Positions 54,901-63,551 are shown, counted from the first letter of the stretch. The stretch: DNA of 64,000 nt from Planctomycetota bacterium (GCA_015075375.1 JABTUM010000001.1:1111201-1175200), one strand, 5' to 3'. Notes: a model not told the origin generated them from the sequence alone. A program made the numbers and translations.

Positions 54901-55205
54901 GCCGAGTCCTGATCGCCATGGCGCCCAAGGGCGATGCGCTGGTGGCGCTGCAAGAAGCGCTGGATCGCGTGCAAGGGACCAAAAGCGAATCGCTGGCCGA
55001 GGAATCCTGGTTCAAGGCGCAGTGGTCGCACTTGCCGCAGGCCGCGGCGCTGCAAGTCATCTTACGCCCCAAGCCCGGCCAGTCCGACGAAGCGCTCGGC
55101 TTTTACCTGCGCAGCCTCGACGGCTGCTGGGACGCCGGCTTGCGCGCGCCGGGGGTGATCCTGAAGCTGCTTCAAGCGGGGCGAGCGAACGACGGTAAAC
55201 CGTAA
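51993..55205 (+). CDS. Transmembrane Ser/Thr protein kinase with large C-terminal domain
   Basis: 1070 residues. An N-terminal Pro-rich tail of about 75 residues precedes a complete kinase domain of about 79-350: glycine loop LGQGGMGAVYLG, Lys108, catalytic Asp208 in HRDVKPENILL, Asp233 in ADLGLAR. One membrane helix follows at about 381-400, then about 670 residues with TPR-like helices at the start and no family I recognise. The start lies 6 nt after the tRNA and has no Shine-Dalgarno, so the message may be made by tRNA 3' processing. An internal ATG at 52089 is a possible alternative. Confidence 0.92.
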   Translation: MATPTPPSPEPLPETLGPHDPAPPRPASSGSTMPTVLSGSIAGKRGRSIAIENLLEDRLLNGASRLNLNGRSTPALAGIPLLRKLGQGGMGAVYLGLHPRLEREVAVKVLPLHLMESNPQLVTRFLREARIAAKIQSPHLVNVYDVHEEGGLFFIVMEFVDGQSAGQYLREVRKRTSAGLPEADALAICAGATAGLAAAHAEGVIHRDVKPENILLPVDAAGALRLGDAKLADLGLARSEDSDQGLTGTQMVMGTLGYLAPEQAMDAKSVGPAADVFSLGATLYALLTGTPPFERQSAAKALMDTLQQPHVPLAELRPDVSPAVVTLVDRCLAKDPAARFPDASGLLEYLQRVRAGDPVPLSSPGLPRAQAEAPVSPWRKRGIAAAAVLLGLLVLGMLANRGKRNPGGAPPLVVRDPFAAALADGRKGLEDQKWSTAEAAFKRAAELKSDSPEAGDGLAAARAGLAADDLFKQARAALAAQRYQEAEGCLEALEELRREGKLVLDRLPALRSTLDSLRNETGLKAWAASTAGMATIDGVYSLDDVREGRARWAMGLQRRAGQPESETRALAAKLPELFRTELPPGAHAIAEIPNFARTDRALQLLGGPAARQVFPGAPQGTGVHALDWSKPVVGVVQVPGMWKVEDRTAWKFGLRFEAAPGREEQLRGFLNLLYFFAQFQPNAVKPDTEGARWTVTNHEDWRKLLPALPRDDAPARLRRAQADVSFYARIQELMRDNFAVVRAMQNDMPAHEREAWAFFDRLASELAGLALKAQVQADAVWLRGRLFAQTGSALETSLRADSGIRRLDRLKALPAGAAVVVTAGPHEHTFLAALDTFLAHWPLHDLPEGSVPRADRARKGLVELARRGLAACDSQAVGALVPSPRAKYDHILVAADVPAPPPNLERLADDLSGFLNHLFIFGALIDKQDPAGVPEAVVFEKLPGVQHGSIPIAGRQVREQLEFRVACAGGRVLIAMAPKGDALVALQEALDRVQGTKSESLAEESWFKAQWSHLPQAAALQVILRPKPGQSDEALGFYLRSLDGCWDAGLRAPGVILKLLQAGRANDGKP

Positions 55206-55220
55206 ACGGTGAGCGGTAAC

Positions 55221-55256
55221 GGCCACGGCGCGGCGCTTGCGCGTGCCTTCCTTTTT
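55221..55256 (+). terminator. Weak terminator-like hairpin after the kinase
   Basis: An imperfect GC-rich hairpin (about GGCCACGGCGCG with TGCGCGTGCC) followed by TTCCTTTTT. The stem has bulges, so confidence is low. Confidence 0.4.
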
Positions 55257-55323
55257 ACGCACTCCTGACGGGCTTCGCAGCGCGCGCGTGGTAGGTCTGG
55301 CCTCCGAATGTGGAGACCGACCG

Positions 55324-56328
55324 ATGGATGCGCAGACCCAACCTCCTCGCGAGTCGCTTACTCTCGTAAAGTCCGGTATGAGATTCTCGACTATCGACCT
55401 ACTGTATTTCGTATCGCTGTGTGGATTTGGCCTGTTCCTCGTTACGCCCCTGCTTCAACTTCCTCGACTGCAAGGCGAATGGCCGGACTTATTGGCGGCG
55501 GGGCTGGTGATGGCAGCCGCGCTTGCGGGTGGCTTAGCCGGCTTGTTCCATGCTGCGGTACGTACACGCATCGAATTCGACCGCGGCTGGCTGGTGCTGG
55601 GCTATGTCGTGTTGGCATGGGGGATCCTGATTCTGACTCGTTGGATTGGCGCGAGCGTACTAGGCGTGTGCCTGCTGTACCTTGCACCGGGTGCTGGTTT
55701 AGGGATTGCGTTAGCAAAGCGCGAAAGACGCAACGGATGGGATTGTGCTCGCTACGGTTTGGCGGGTGCAGTCTCAGGAAGCGTTATTCTAGGTGTAGGT
55801 TTGGCCGTCATACATGACTGCGGATATGTCCGCCGCACATCTGGAAACGAGTGCGCGGCTATTTCTCAATGCAAAACCTACTGCGAAGCGCAAGATATCT
55901 ATCGCCGCACCGACTACGACGGAGACGGCCTCCTGGAATACGCGCAGCAGGTCACTGGAAAGCATAGCTTGAAGGAAGCGAACGATGACTCTTGCGGCTT
56001 CGCGCTTGTGGATGGAGGCTTCGCACGCGCAACGCTTGGATTAATTCCCAAGGCGGGCTATTTTTTCAAAGTGCTGCACCGCCAAGGATCGCAGGCTCCG
56101 GGCGGCGCAAGGAGCTATCTGACCGCAGGTTCAAATGGCGATATCAACCAGACACTGGGCTATGCACTGGTCGCTTGGCCGGCGAAGTATGGAGAGACAG
56201 GCGTGCACACCCTAGCAGTAAACAGTACTGGCACGGTCTACCAAAAAGACCTGGGCCCCAATACCGCCAACCTCGTCGCCACCATGACCGAGTTCAACCC
56301 CGACAGCACGTGGGTGATCAGCGAATAG
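55324..56328 (+). CDS. Membrane protein with DUF2950-like C-terminal domain
   Basis: 334 residues: four to five membrane helices in the first 165 residues, then a periplasmic domain. Its second half reads AGYFFKVLHRQGSQAPGGAR, ALVAWPAKYGETGVHTLAV and GTVYQKDLG, a pattern I know from DUF2950 periplasmic proteins. Six cysteines fall between about 165 and 230. The start at 55324 follows TGGAGACC. Function unknown; the C-terminal domain is often linked to pilin-like proteins. Confidence 0.7.
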   Translation: MDAQTQPPRESLTLVKSGMRFSTIDLLYFVSLCGFGLFLVTPLLQLPRLQGEWPDLLAAGLVMAAALAGGLAGLFHAAVRTRIEFDRGWLVLGYVVLAWGILILTRWIGASVLGVCLLYLAPGAGLGIALAKRERRNGWDCARYGLAGAVSGSVILGVGLAVIHDCGYVRRTSGNECAAISQCKTYCEAQDIYRRTDYDGDGLLEYAQQVTGKHSLKEANDDSCGFALVDGGFARATLGLIPKAGYFFKVLHRQGSQAPGGARSYLTAGSNGDINQTLGYALVAWPAKYGETGVHTLAVNSTGTVYQKDLGPNTANLVATMTEFNPDSTWVISE

Positions 56329-56464
56329 CCCCGCGCAAGGCAAGGCCTTGATTCGCCTTATCGATCTTCTCAAGCCCTTCCCCTCGCCCTGCCTTTTCAA
56401 TCCCCGCCGCCCGTGATACGGTGGACGCGCAACCTAAGGCGCTCCTTTCCGGCTGGAGGAACTC

Positions 56465-57232
56465 ATGAAGATCGCCGTCTGCCTCAAGCAAGCCCCGTCG
56501 ACGACCGCACGCATTCAGCCCGCCGCGGACGGCAAAAGCATCAACCTCGCCGGCGTGGAACTGGAATTGAGTCCCTACGACGAATACGCGCTCGAAGCCG
56601 CGCTGCAGGCGAAGGACAAAGCCGGCGGCGAGGTCGTCGCGTTGAGCGTCGGGGCGGCCGGAGCGGGCGCGGTCCTGACCCACGCTTTCGCGGTGGGCGC
56701 CGACGACGCGCTGCTGGTCCAGGCCGAGGGGCTCGACGCGGCCGCCGCCGCACGCTGCGCCGCCGCCGCGTTCAAGTCGATCCAGCCGGGCCTCGTCTTC
56801 TGCGGGCGGCAGGCCATCGACGACGACCTGTGGGAGTTTCCGGCGGTCCTGGCCGAAAGCCTGGGCTGGCCGCACGTCTCCGCCGTCTGCGCGCTGGAAC
56901 TCGCCGCCGATAAAGCCACCTGCCGGCGGCGTGTGGAGGGCGGCGAGGAAGTCCTCGAAGTCGCCCTGCCCGCCGTGATCAGTTGCGACAAGGGGCTGAA
57001 CGAGCCCCGCAGCCCCACCCTTAAAGGAAGGCTGAACGCGAAGAAGAAGCAGATCGCGGCGAAGTCACCGGCCGAGTTGGGCCTCGGCGCCGAAGCGCTG
57101 AAGCCGGCGCTGGAAGTCGTGAGCTACGCGCCGCCGCCCGAAAAGAGTCCTGGCAAAATCGTCACCGCGCCGGCCCCCGAAGCCGCGGCGGCGCTCGTCC
57201 AGTGGTTGCGCGACGAAGCCAAGGTGCTCTGA
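56465..57232 (+). CDS. etfB: Electron transfer flavoprotein, beta subunit
   Basis: 255 residues with the ETF-beta start MKIAVCLKQAPSTTARIQP and the signature CDKGLNEPRSPTLKG. With etfA it carries electrons from acyl-CoA or similar dehydrogenases to the quinone pool. GGAGG lies just upstream. The following two genes, a zinc-ribbon protein and etfA, are on the same strand with 22- and 45-nt gaps. Confidence 0.95.
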   Translation: MKIAVCLKQAPSTTARIQPAADGKSINLAGVELELSPYDEYALEAALQAKDKAGGEVVALSVGAAGAGAVLTHAFAVGADDALLVQAEGLDAAAAARCAAAAFKSIQPGLVFCGRQAIDDDLWEFPAVLAESLGWPHVSAVCALELAADKATCRRRVEGGEEVLEVALPAVISCDKGLNEPRSPTLKGRLNAKKKQIAAKSPAELGLGAEALKPALEVVSYAPPPEKSPGKIVTAPAPEAAAALVQWLRDEAKVL

Positions 57233-57254
57233 ACCGCCGCGCAAGGAGATTCGC

Positions 57255-57590
57255 ATGCACGCCGAATACGTGATGCGCTGCGAGCGCTGCGGATACGAAG
57301 CCGCCGACCGCGTGCTGCACAACAGCGCCTTCAAGCGCTACGAGATCATGACCTGCACCGACTGCGAAGAGGTGGTCCAGGTCCTGATCACGGAGCTTCC
57401 TTATAAGGTAATCAAGACGCTGCCCAACGGGATCCAGCACGTAGTCGTGCAAGCCGACCAGTTGATCGACCACGATCCCGAGTGCCCGCACTGCCACGGG
57501 CCGCGCGTGGAACCCTGGGAAGATCCGAAGTGCTGCCCCAAGTGCCGGCAGCGGATGGTCAAACGGGAACTCGACAGCCAGTGGAATTAA
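57255..57590 (+). CDS. Double zinc-ribbon protein between etfB and etfA
   Basis: A 111-residue cytosolic protein with two CXXC pairs forming one ribbon (Cys9/Cys12 and Cys34/Cys37) and two more forming a second (Cys77/Cys80 and Cys94/Cys97). AAGGAG precedes the ATG. Not a recognised ETF component. Its place inside the etfBA operon suggests a role in ETF expression or assembly, or a small electron or metal carrier; no direct evidence. Confidence 0.85.
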   Translation: MHAEYVMRCERCGYEAADRVLHNSAFKRYEIMTCTDCEEVVQVLITELPYKVIKTLPNGIQHVVVQADQLIDHDPECPHCHGPRVEPWEDPKCCPKCRQRMVKRELDSQWN

Positions 57591-57635
57591 GCGGCCGCCG
57601 GCGCCGCGATCGCCATCGAAGGAGAGCCTTAGACC

Positions 57636-58616
57636 GTGGGACAAGACATCCTCGTCGTCGCCGAACTCAAGGACGGCCAACCGAAGACCGCGGTGCGGGA
57701 ACTGCTGACCGCGGCGCGGCGCCTGGCCGACGCGCTGGGCGGGCAGCCGCGCGCGGTGGCCCTGGGACCGGGCGCGGCGAGCGCCGCGGGAGAACTGGCG
57801 GCGTGGGGCGCGGCGAGCGTCCTTACGGCCGATGAAGCGCCGTCAGGCGGTTTGCGTGCGGTGCGCGTGCTCGCGGCGGCCGTCGCGCAGATCCAGCCGG
57901 CGGCGGTGCTGCTAAGCGTCAACGCGTTCAGCCGCGACGTGGCGGCGCGGCTGGCTGCGCGGACGAACGGCGCGCTGGCGAGCGACTGCACGGGCTTGAA
58001 CGTCGCCGAGGGCAAGCTCCAGGTGGTCCGCCCGGTCTGCGCGGGGCGCGCGATCCTGACGGCCCACCCTTCAGCCGCCGGTCCGCTGGTGGCGACCTTG
58101 CGCGCGAACAGCATCGGGGCCGAGGCGCCGGCCGCTCCGGGCGCCGGCACGGTGAGCGCGCTGGCGGTTCCGGCCGATCCCGCCGACGCGCGCGTGTCGC
58201 TGAAGGAGACGATCGCGACCAAGAGCGAACGGCCCGAACTGACCGAAGCGGCGGTGGTGGTGAGCGGCGGGCGCAGCCTCGGCAGCGCGGACGCCTTCAA
58301 GACGATCTACGAACTGGCCGACGCCTTCGGCGCGGCGCCCGGCGCGAGCCGCGCGGCCGTCGATGCCGGCTACGCCCCGCATGCGATGCAAGTGGGCCAG
58401 ACGGGCAAGACCGTCAGCCCCGCGCTCTACGTCGCCTGCGGGATCAGCGGCGCGATCCAGCACCTCGCCGGGATGCGCACCAGCAAGTACATTGTGGCAA
58501 TCAACAAAGATCCCAACGCGCCGATCTTCAAGCTCGCCGATTTCGGCATCGTTGGGGATCTCTTCGAAGTCTGTCCGGCGCTGACGGCCGAAGTGAAGAA
58601 GGCGAAGACTTCGTAA
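57636..58616 (+). CDS. etfA: Electron transfer flavoprotein, alpha subunit
   Basis: 326 residues starting at GTG with AAGGAGAG upstream. The C-terminal FAD domain has GQTGKTVSPALYVACGISGA and INKDPNAPIFKLADFGIVGD, diagnostic of ETF alpha. It pairs with etfB; the quinone oxidoreductase partner is not in the window. Confidence 0.95.
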   Translation: MGQDILVVAELKDGQPKTAVRELLTAARRLADALGGQPRAVALGPGAASAAGELAAWGAASVLTADEAPSGGLRAVRVLAAAVAQIQPAAVLLSVNAFSRDVAARLAARTNGALASDCTGLNVAEGKLQVVRPVCAGRAILTAHPSAAGPLVATLRANSIGAEAPAAPGAGTVSALAVPADPADARVSLKETIATKSERPELTEAAVVVSGGRSLGSADAFKTIYELADAFGAAPGASRAAVDAGYAPHAMQVGQTGKTVSPALYVACGISGAIQHLAGMRTSKYIVAINKDPNAPIFKLADFGIVGDLFEVCPALTAEVKKAKTS

Positions 58617-58665
58617 GCGTACGCATTCGTTCGGAGACGTTCCCACCCCTAAGGAGCGCAGGACC

Positions 58666-60204
58666 ATGGCCTACTACCTGGGCATCGATATCGGCACGTC
58701 CGGCTCGCGCGCGCTCCTGATCGACGAAAAAGGCGCCGTTCGCGCCAGCGCATCGGGCGAGCACACCTGCCAGTCGCCCAAGCCGCTCTGGTCGGAGCAA
58801 GCACCCGCCGAATGGTGGGCGGCGGTCCGGAAGGCCGTCCCCGAAGCCGTGCGGAAAGCGGGCATTAAACCCGAAGAGATCAAGGGCATCGGGCTCTCCG
58901 GGCAGATGCACGGCCTGACGCTGCTCGACGCGAACAACAACGTCCTGCGCCCGGCGATCCTGTGGAACGATCAGCGCACCGCCGCGGAATGCGCGGAGAT
59001 TACGCAGCGCGCTGGCGGACTGAAGGAACTCCTGCGCCTCGTCAGCAACCCGGCGCTCACCGGTTTCACCGCGCCGAAGATGCTTTGGGTGCGCAAACAC
59101 GAGCCCAAGCTGTACGAGCAGGCGCGCAAGGCGCTGCTGCCCAAAGACTACATCCGCTTTTTGCTCACCGGCGAGTACGCCACCGAAGTGAGCGACGCGT
59201 CGGGCACGCTGCTGCTGGACATCAACAAGCGCGCGTGGTCGGCCGAATTGCTCAGCAAGCTCGAGATAGATGCGGCGCTGCTCCCGAAGGTCTACGAGTC
59301 GCCCGAAGTGAGCGGGAAGATCACCGCCCAAGCCAGCGCGGCCTTGGGCGGCGCGGTGCTTCCCGGCACCCCGGTGGTGGGCGGCGGCGGCGACCAAGCC
59401 GCTGGCGGCGTCGGCGCGGGCATCGTGCAGAGCGGGATTGCCTCGGTCAGTCTCGGCACGAGCGGCGTCGTCTTCCTGCACGCCGACGAAGTGAAGACCG
59501 ATCCGGAAGGCCGCCTGCACAGCTTCTGCCACGCGGTGCCCGGCAAGTGGCACATGATGGGCGTCTGCCTGTCCAGCGGCGGGAGTTTCCAGTGGTTCCG
59601 CAACGCGCTGGGGCAGCCCGAAGCGGAAGCGGCGCGCAAGAGCGGCGGCGATCCGTACGATCTGCTCGTCGCGCAGGCCGCCGCCGAACCGGCCGGCAGC
59701 CGCGGGCTGTGCTTCCTGCCCTACCTCACCGGCGAACGCACGCCGCACGCCGATCCCTACGCCACCGGCGCGTACGTCGGCATCACGCCGTCCACCACCA
59801 AGGGCGCCATGGGCCGCGCGATTATCGAAGGCGTCTGCTACTCGCTGCGCGACAGCTTCGAGATTTTCAAGGCGCTCAAGCTGCCCGTCCGCGAAGTGCG
59901 CGTGACCGGCGGCGGCGCGAAGAATCCCTTCTGGCGCCAGACGCTGGCCGATGTGTTCGGGCAAGGCACCTGCGGGCTCGTCGCGGCCGAAGGACCGGCT
60001 TACGGCGTCGCGCTCCTGGCCGCCGTCGGGACCGGCGGCTTCAAAAGCGTCGAAGAAGCCTGCCGCGCGACGGTGCGCACCTGCGACCCGCTCGCCGCGA
60101 ACCCCGCACACGTCAAGGTCTACGACACCTACTACCCGCACTGGCAGAATCTGTACCGTGCGTTGAAAGGTAATTACGAGCGGCTGGCTCAGGCCGCGCG
60201 GTAA
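58666..60204 (+). CDS. xylB: Xylulokinase
   Basis: A 512-residue FGGY-family sugar kinase. It begins YYLGIDIGTSGSRALLID, has GIGLSGQMHGLTLLD and ILWNDQRT typical of xylulokinase, the second ATP motif SLGTSGVVFLHAD, and PYLTGERTPHADPYATGAYV. It phosphorylates D-xylulose in pentose use. It follows etfA by 49 nt and may be co-transcribed, although no pathway link is obvious; no xylose isomerase is nearby. Confidence 0.95.
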   Translation: MAYYLGIDIGTSGSRALLIDEKGAVRASASGEHTCQSPKPLWSEQAPAEWWAAVRKAVPEAVRKAGIKPEEIKGIGLSGQMHGLTLLDANNNVLRPAILWNDQRTAAECAEITQRAGGLKELLRLVSNPALTGFTAPKMLWVRKHEPKLYEQARKALLPKDYIRFLLTGEYATEVSDASGTLLLDINKRAWSAELLSKLEIDAALLPKVYESPEVSGKITAQASAALGGAVLPGTPVVGGGGDQAAGGVGAGIVQSGIASVSLGTSGVVFLHADEVKTDPEGRLHSFCHAVPGKWHMMGVCLSSGGSFQWFRNALGQPEAEAARKSGGDPYDLLVAQAAAEPAGSRGLCFLPYLTGERTPHADPYATGAYVGITPSTTKGAMGRAIIEGVCYSLRDSFEIFKALKLPVREVRVTGGGAKNPFWRQTLADVFGQGTCGLVAAEGPAYGVALLAAVGTGGFKSVEEACRATVRTCDPLAANPAHVKVYDTYYPHWQNLYRALKGNYERLAQAAR

Positions 60205-60219
60205 ACGCCGCGGGCGTGC

Positions 60220-62199
60220 TCAAACACCCGACGACGAACCTTTCTCCGACATGACCTCGCGCAGCTTCTGGAGCAGGCTGCGCGGGCTAAACGGCTTGGG
60301 CAGGAACTGCACACCCTGCTTGATCACGCCGTCTCGGACGATCACATTCTCGGTGTAGCCCGAGATGAACACGACCTTCAATTGCGGCATCGATTTGCGT
60401 AGATCCTGTGCCAGATCCATCCCGCTCATATGCGGTAAAACCACATCGGTGATCAGCAAATCGATCGCGCCCGGATGTTCCCGGACCAGCTTCAACGCCT
60501 GCTCTCCCGAACTGGCTTGCAGCACACGATAGCCGCCCATCTCCAGCGCCTCGATGGCCATCTGGCGCAACGCCTGGTTGTCTTCGACGATCAGCACGGA
60601 ATGTCCCGGCGAAGGCTCGGCCACGGCGACTCCTTCTTCCTCCTCCGTGGCCACAACGCCCACATGGCGCGGGAGCAGGATGCGGAAAACCGCGCCCTGA
60701 CCCAAGGCGCTCTCGACTTCGATGTGCCCGCGATTCTGCTTCACGATCCCGTACACCGACGCCAGGCCCAGCCCGGTGCCGCGCCCGACGCCCTTGGTCG
60801 TGAAGAACGGCTCGAACAAGAACGGCAGGAGATCGCCCGGGATGCCCTCTCCGGAGTCGGTGATCGTCATCTTCACGTACTCGCCCGGCGGCAAGCGGTC
60901 GCGCGACTGGACGTCCGATCCGTTCAGAGTCACATTGGCGGTCTCGATCGTCAGCTTTCCGCCGGCGGGCATCGCGTCGCGCGCGTTGATGGCCAGGTTC
61001 AGAACCACCTGCTCGAACTGCCCGGGATCGATCAGCACCGGTGCGAGCGCGGGATCGGGCAGGATCGCCAGTTCGATCTGTTCGCCCAGCAGCGGGCGCA
61101 GGATCTGGCTGATCCGCTCGAGCAGGTCGTTCACGCTGGACACGCGAGGCTGGATGATCTGCTTGCGCGCAAAAGCGAGCAGCTGGCGGGTGAGCGACGC
61201 GCCGCGTTCGGCCGATGCGCGCATCTCGCCCACCAGGCGGCGCTCGCGGGGCCGTTCGGCCAGTTGCGTTTCGACCAGTTCGGCGTTGCCCATCACCACC
61301 GTCAGCAGGTTGTTGAAATCGTGCGCGATGCCGCCGGCCAGCCGGCCCACGCTTTCGAGTTTCTGCGCGTGCAGGAGATGCGATTCGAGTTCCCGGCGCT
61401 TGGTCACGTCCATCACGGTCCCCAGCATTTTCTGGGGCTTGCCCGACGAACCGAAGAACGCCTGGCCGTGCGCCGCCAGCCAGCGCAGCGGCAAATCCGG
61501 ATTCTCGAGCCGGAATTCGAAATTGAAACGGTCCCGGCCGTCCTTGCGTTCCAGCGCGTCGCGGACGGCGCGTTCCACCTGCGACCGGTCCTCGGCATGA
61601 ATGAGCATCAGGAAATCGACGAAAGTCGTGGAGGCCGTGGAAGTGCGGAACAGCCCACACGCCTCCTCGGAGAAGTTCATCTTGCCTTCCGGCACCAGCC
61701 ATTGCCAAGTGCCCATGCTGGACGCCTGCAGCGCCAGACTCAGTTGCTCCTGGCGCTCGCTTAACTGCTCCTCGGCGCGCTGGCGCTCGCGGACTTCCCG
61801 CTCCAGATTCGCGTTAATCACCTCAAGCCGCGGCAGCCTCAGCGCCCGGGGCAGGACGGGAATCAGCGAAATCACCGTGATCCACGAGACCGTGGCGGTA
61901 CAGGCTTTGATCACCCCGTTGAAGCGGTAGGCCGGATACCAGAACATCAGCGCTTCGAGCAAGTGGCCCAGGCCGCAGAACAGGATGAACGCGCCGAAGG
62001 CCCAGAAGATGCGGTGGAACGGAACGTCCCGGCGCCGGATCACGAAATACGCAATGAGCGCCGGAATCGTGAAATAGGCTCCGAAAATGAGCAGATCGGA
62101 AACGATGTGGAGCCAGCCGTGCCCTTCTGTCCACGCTCCGCAGTGCCAGCGTGCGGGAAAATCGCTCGTATCGAACAGTTTATCGAAGAAGTCCAGCAT
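60220..62199 (-). CDS. Hybrid histidine kinase with ETR1-like ethylene-binding domain
   Basis: 659 residues. The N-terminal three-helix domain (about 30-125) matches the plant ETR1 ethylene-binding domain at all seven functional positions with a constant offset of 10: Asp35, Tyr42, Ile45, Pro46, Ile72, Cys75 and His79 (SDLLIFGAYFTIP; GAFILFCGLGH). A short coiled coil, a PAS domain (about 150-270), HisKA with His293 (GGIAHDFNN), HATPase (GRGTGLGLASVYGI) and a receiver with Asp585 (ITDVVLP) follow. The Cys/His pair holds Cu(I) in ETR1, so this may sense ethylene or another small ligand through copper. GGGAGG precedes the start. Confidence 0.92.
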   Translation of the reverse strand: MLDFFDKLFDTSDFPARWHCGAWTEGHGWLHIVSDLLIFGAYFTIPALIAYFVIRRRDVPFHRIFWAFGAFILFCGLGHLLEALMFWYPAYRFNGVIKACTATVSWITVISLIPVLPRALRLPRLEVINANLEREVRERQRAEEQLSERQEQLSLALQASSMGTWQWLVPEGKMNFSEEACGLFRTSTASTTFVDFLMLIHAEDRSQVERAVRDALERKDGRDRFNFEFRLENPDLPLRWLAAHGQAFFGSSGKPQKMLGTVMDVTKRRELESHLLHAQKLESVGRLAGGIAHDFNNLLTVVMGNAELVETQLAERPRERRLVGEMRASAERGASLTRQLLAFARKQIIQPRVSSVNDLLERISQILRPLLGEQIELAILPDPALAPVLIDPGQFEQVVLNLAINARDAMPAGGKLTIETANVTLNGSDVQSRDRLPPGEYVKMTITDSGEGIPGDLLPFLFEPFFTTKGVGRGTGLGLASVYGIVKQNRGHIEVESALGQGAVFRILLPRHVGVVATEEEEGVAVAEPSPGHSVLIVEDNQALRQMAIEALEMGGYRVLQASSGEQALKLVREHPGAIDLLITDVVLPHMSGMDLAQDLRKSMPQLKVVFISGYTENVIVRDGVIKQGVQFLPKPFSPRSLLQKLREVMSEKGSSSGV

Positions 62200-62283
62200 A
62201 GAGGCCTCCCGGTGCGAGAGGGACCCGGCGGAAGCCCCTCTTGGATTCAAAGCTGCTATTGCATTGCGTGAATCGGAGCCAGA

Positions 62284-62312
62284 ATAATACTTGGTTAGTT
62301 TACCTGCTCCAA
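62284..62312 (-). promoter_or_regulatory. Possible promoter for the ETR1-like kinase
   Basis: On the minus strand TTGGAG, 17-nt spacer, TATTAT; transcription would start near 62277, about 78 nt before the ATG. The -10 is 5/6 and the -35 only 3/6 to consensus. Confidence 0.45.
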
Positions 62313-62384
62313 CAGCCGCGCCGAAAGGTAGAAGACTCAGGATTGTGTGCGTGCGCCTGTGCGTTAGCGCCTATTCACGCACGC

Positions 62385-62807
62385 TTACTGGGGCGGCTTG
62401 CCGGGCAACGCACAGGTTCCCGAAATACGGTATCGATTTGAAGCCACCCAGCCGTACGCGCGGGCGAACAGCCCGTAGAAGCCCGGACAACCGAATAGCA
62501 TACCCAGAGGCCACAGATACCAGATGCGCCGAAAGAGGAACAGGTATGCGTCGGCGCCGTTGTGCTGCCCCCCCTCCACGCTCAGCACGCGAAAGGTGGC
62601 GGTGACTTCCTCCTTCGTGAGCCCTAATCGTTCGGCCACCCACCCCGCTTGAAGGGGTTCGCAGGCGAACCCACGCTTTTCCAGCGCTCCACGCGCCACC
62701 CGCAGGCATTTGAGGCAAAAGCCGCAGGAGCCGTCGTAAAGCACCCACCCCGTGCGCGCGGGAGGCTGCGTACTCGGAACTGCCGGAGCTTGAATCGCTT
62801 GCGCCAT
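62385..62807 (-). CDS. DCC-family (DUF393) thiol-disulfide oxidoreductase-like protein
   Basis: 140 residues with the family motif LYDGSCGFCLKC (Cys28, Cys31, Cys34) in a thioredoxin-like fold. A single hydrophobic patch lies at about 95-115. These proteins are predicted redox enzymes of unknown substrate. The gene is on the same strand as the kinase but about 185 nt upstream. Confidence 0.88.
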   Translation of the reverse strand: MAQAIQAPAVPSTQPPARTGWVLYDGSCGFCLKCLRVARGALEKRGFACEPLQAGWVAERLGLTKEEVTATFRVLSVEGGQHNGADAYLFLFRRIWYLWPLGMLFGCPGFYGLFARAYGWVASNRYRISGTCALPGKPPQ

Positions 62808-62890
62808 GCCGCCTCAAAGATAACCGCGCGCGGTCTGTTTCCAAACTTTGATATGCTAAGTCGTGATCTGGCAGGCGCTTGAATTTCAAC

Positions 62891-62918
62891 TTCACACTCT
62901 ATTCGGGCATGCTATAAG
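62891..62918 (+). promoter_or_regulatory. Promoter for tpx
   Basis: TTCACA (62891-62896), 16-nt spacer, TATAAG (62913-62918), each 5/6 to the sigma-70 consensus, about 75 nt before the tpx start. Confidence 0.65.
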
Positions 62919-62993
62919 CATCGCTCGTGGGTGGGAACGACTTCCCCCTCACATGCCGAATTGGAAAACCACAGGCAAAGAGAGGAGCCCCAC

Positions 62994-63515
62994 ATGGCTC
63001 AGGAACGCACCGGTGTGATCACGTTCAAAGGCGGCCCGCTGACGCTGGTCGGCCCGGAATTGAAGGTCGGCGACAAGGCGCCCGAGTTCAGCGTCGTGGA
63101 CGGCGGCTTGGCGGAAGTGACGCTCAAGAGCAGCGCCGGCAAGACGCGCCTCATCAGCGTCGTCCCGTCGCTCGATACGCCCGTCTGCGACCAGCAGACC
63201 CGCAAGTTCAACGAAGCAGCCGCGAAGCTGCCCGCCAGCGTGGCGGTGATCACCGTCAGCGTCGACCTGCCCTTCGCGCAGAAGCGCTTTTGCTCCACCG
63301 CCGGCATCGAGAAGGTCCAGGTGGTCAGCGACTACAAGACCCGCGATTTCGGACACAAGTACGGGCTGTTCATCAAGGAACTGGCGTTGCTCACGCGCGC
63401 GGTCCTGGTGGTTGGCGCCGACGACAAGATCAAGTACCTCGAAGTGGTCAAGGAAGTGACCAGCACCCCCGATTACGACAAGGCGCTGAACGCCGCTAAG
63501 ACCGCGGCCAGCTAA
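62994..63515 (+). CDS. tpx: Thiol peroxidase (atypical 2-Cys peroxiredoxin)
   Basis: A 173-residue enzyme that reduces lipid and hydrogen peroxides. Peroxidatic Cys65 is in PSLDTPVCDQQTRKF and resolving Cys100 in KRFCSTAGIEK, 35 residues apart as in Tpx. AGAGGAG precedes the ATG at 62994. The next gene, another peroxiredoxin, starts 36 nt later. Confidence 0.95.
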   Translation: MAQERTGVITFKGGPLTLVGPELKVGDKAPEFSVVDGGLAEVTLKSSAGKTRLISVVPSLDTPVCDQQTRKFNEAAAKLPASVAVITVSVDLPFAQKRFCSTAGIEKVQVVSDYKTRDFGHKYGLFIKELALLTRAVLVVGADDKIKYLEVVKEVTSTPDYDKALNAAKTAAS

Positions 63516-63551
63516 ACCCTCATACCAAACAACCATTGGGAGACTACATCC

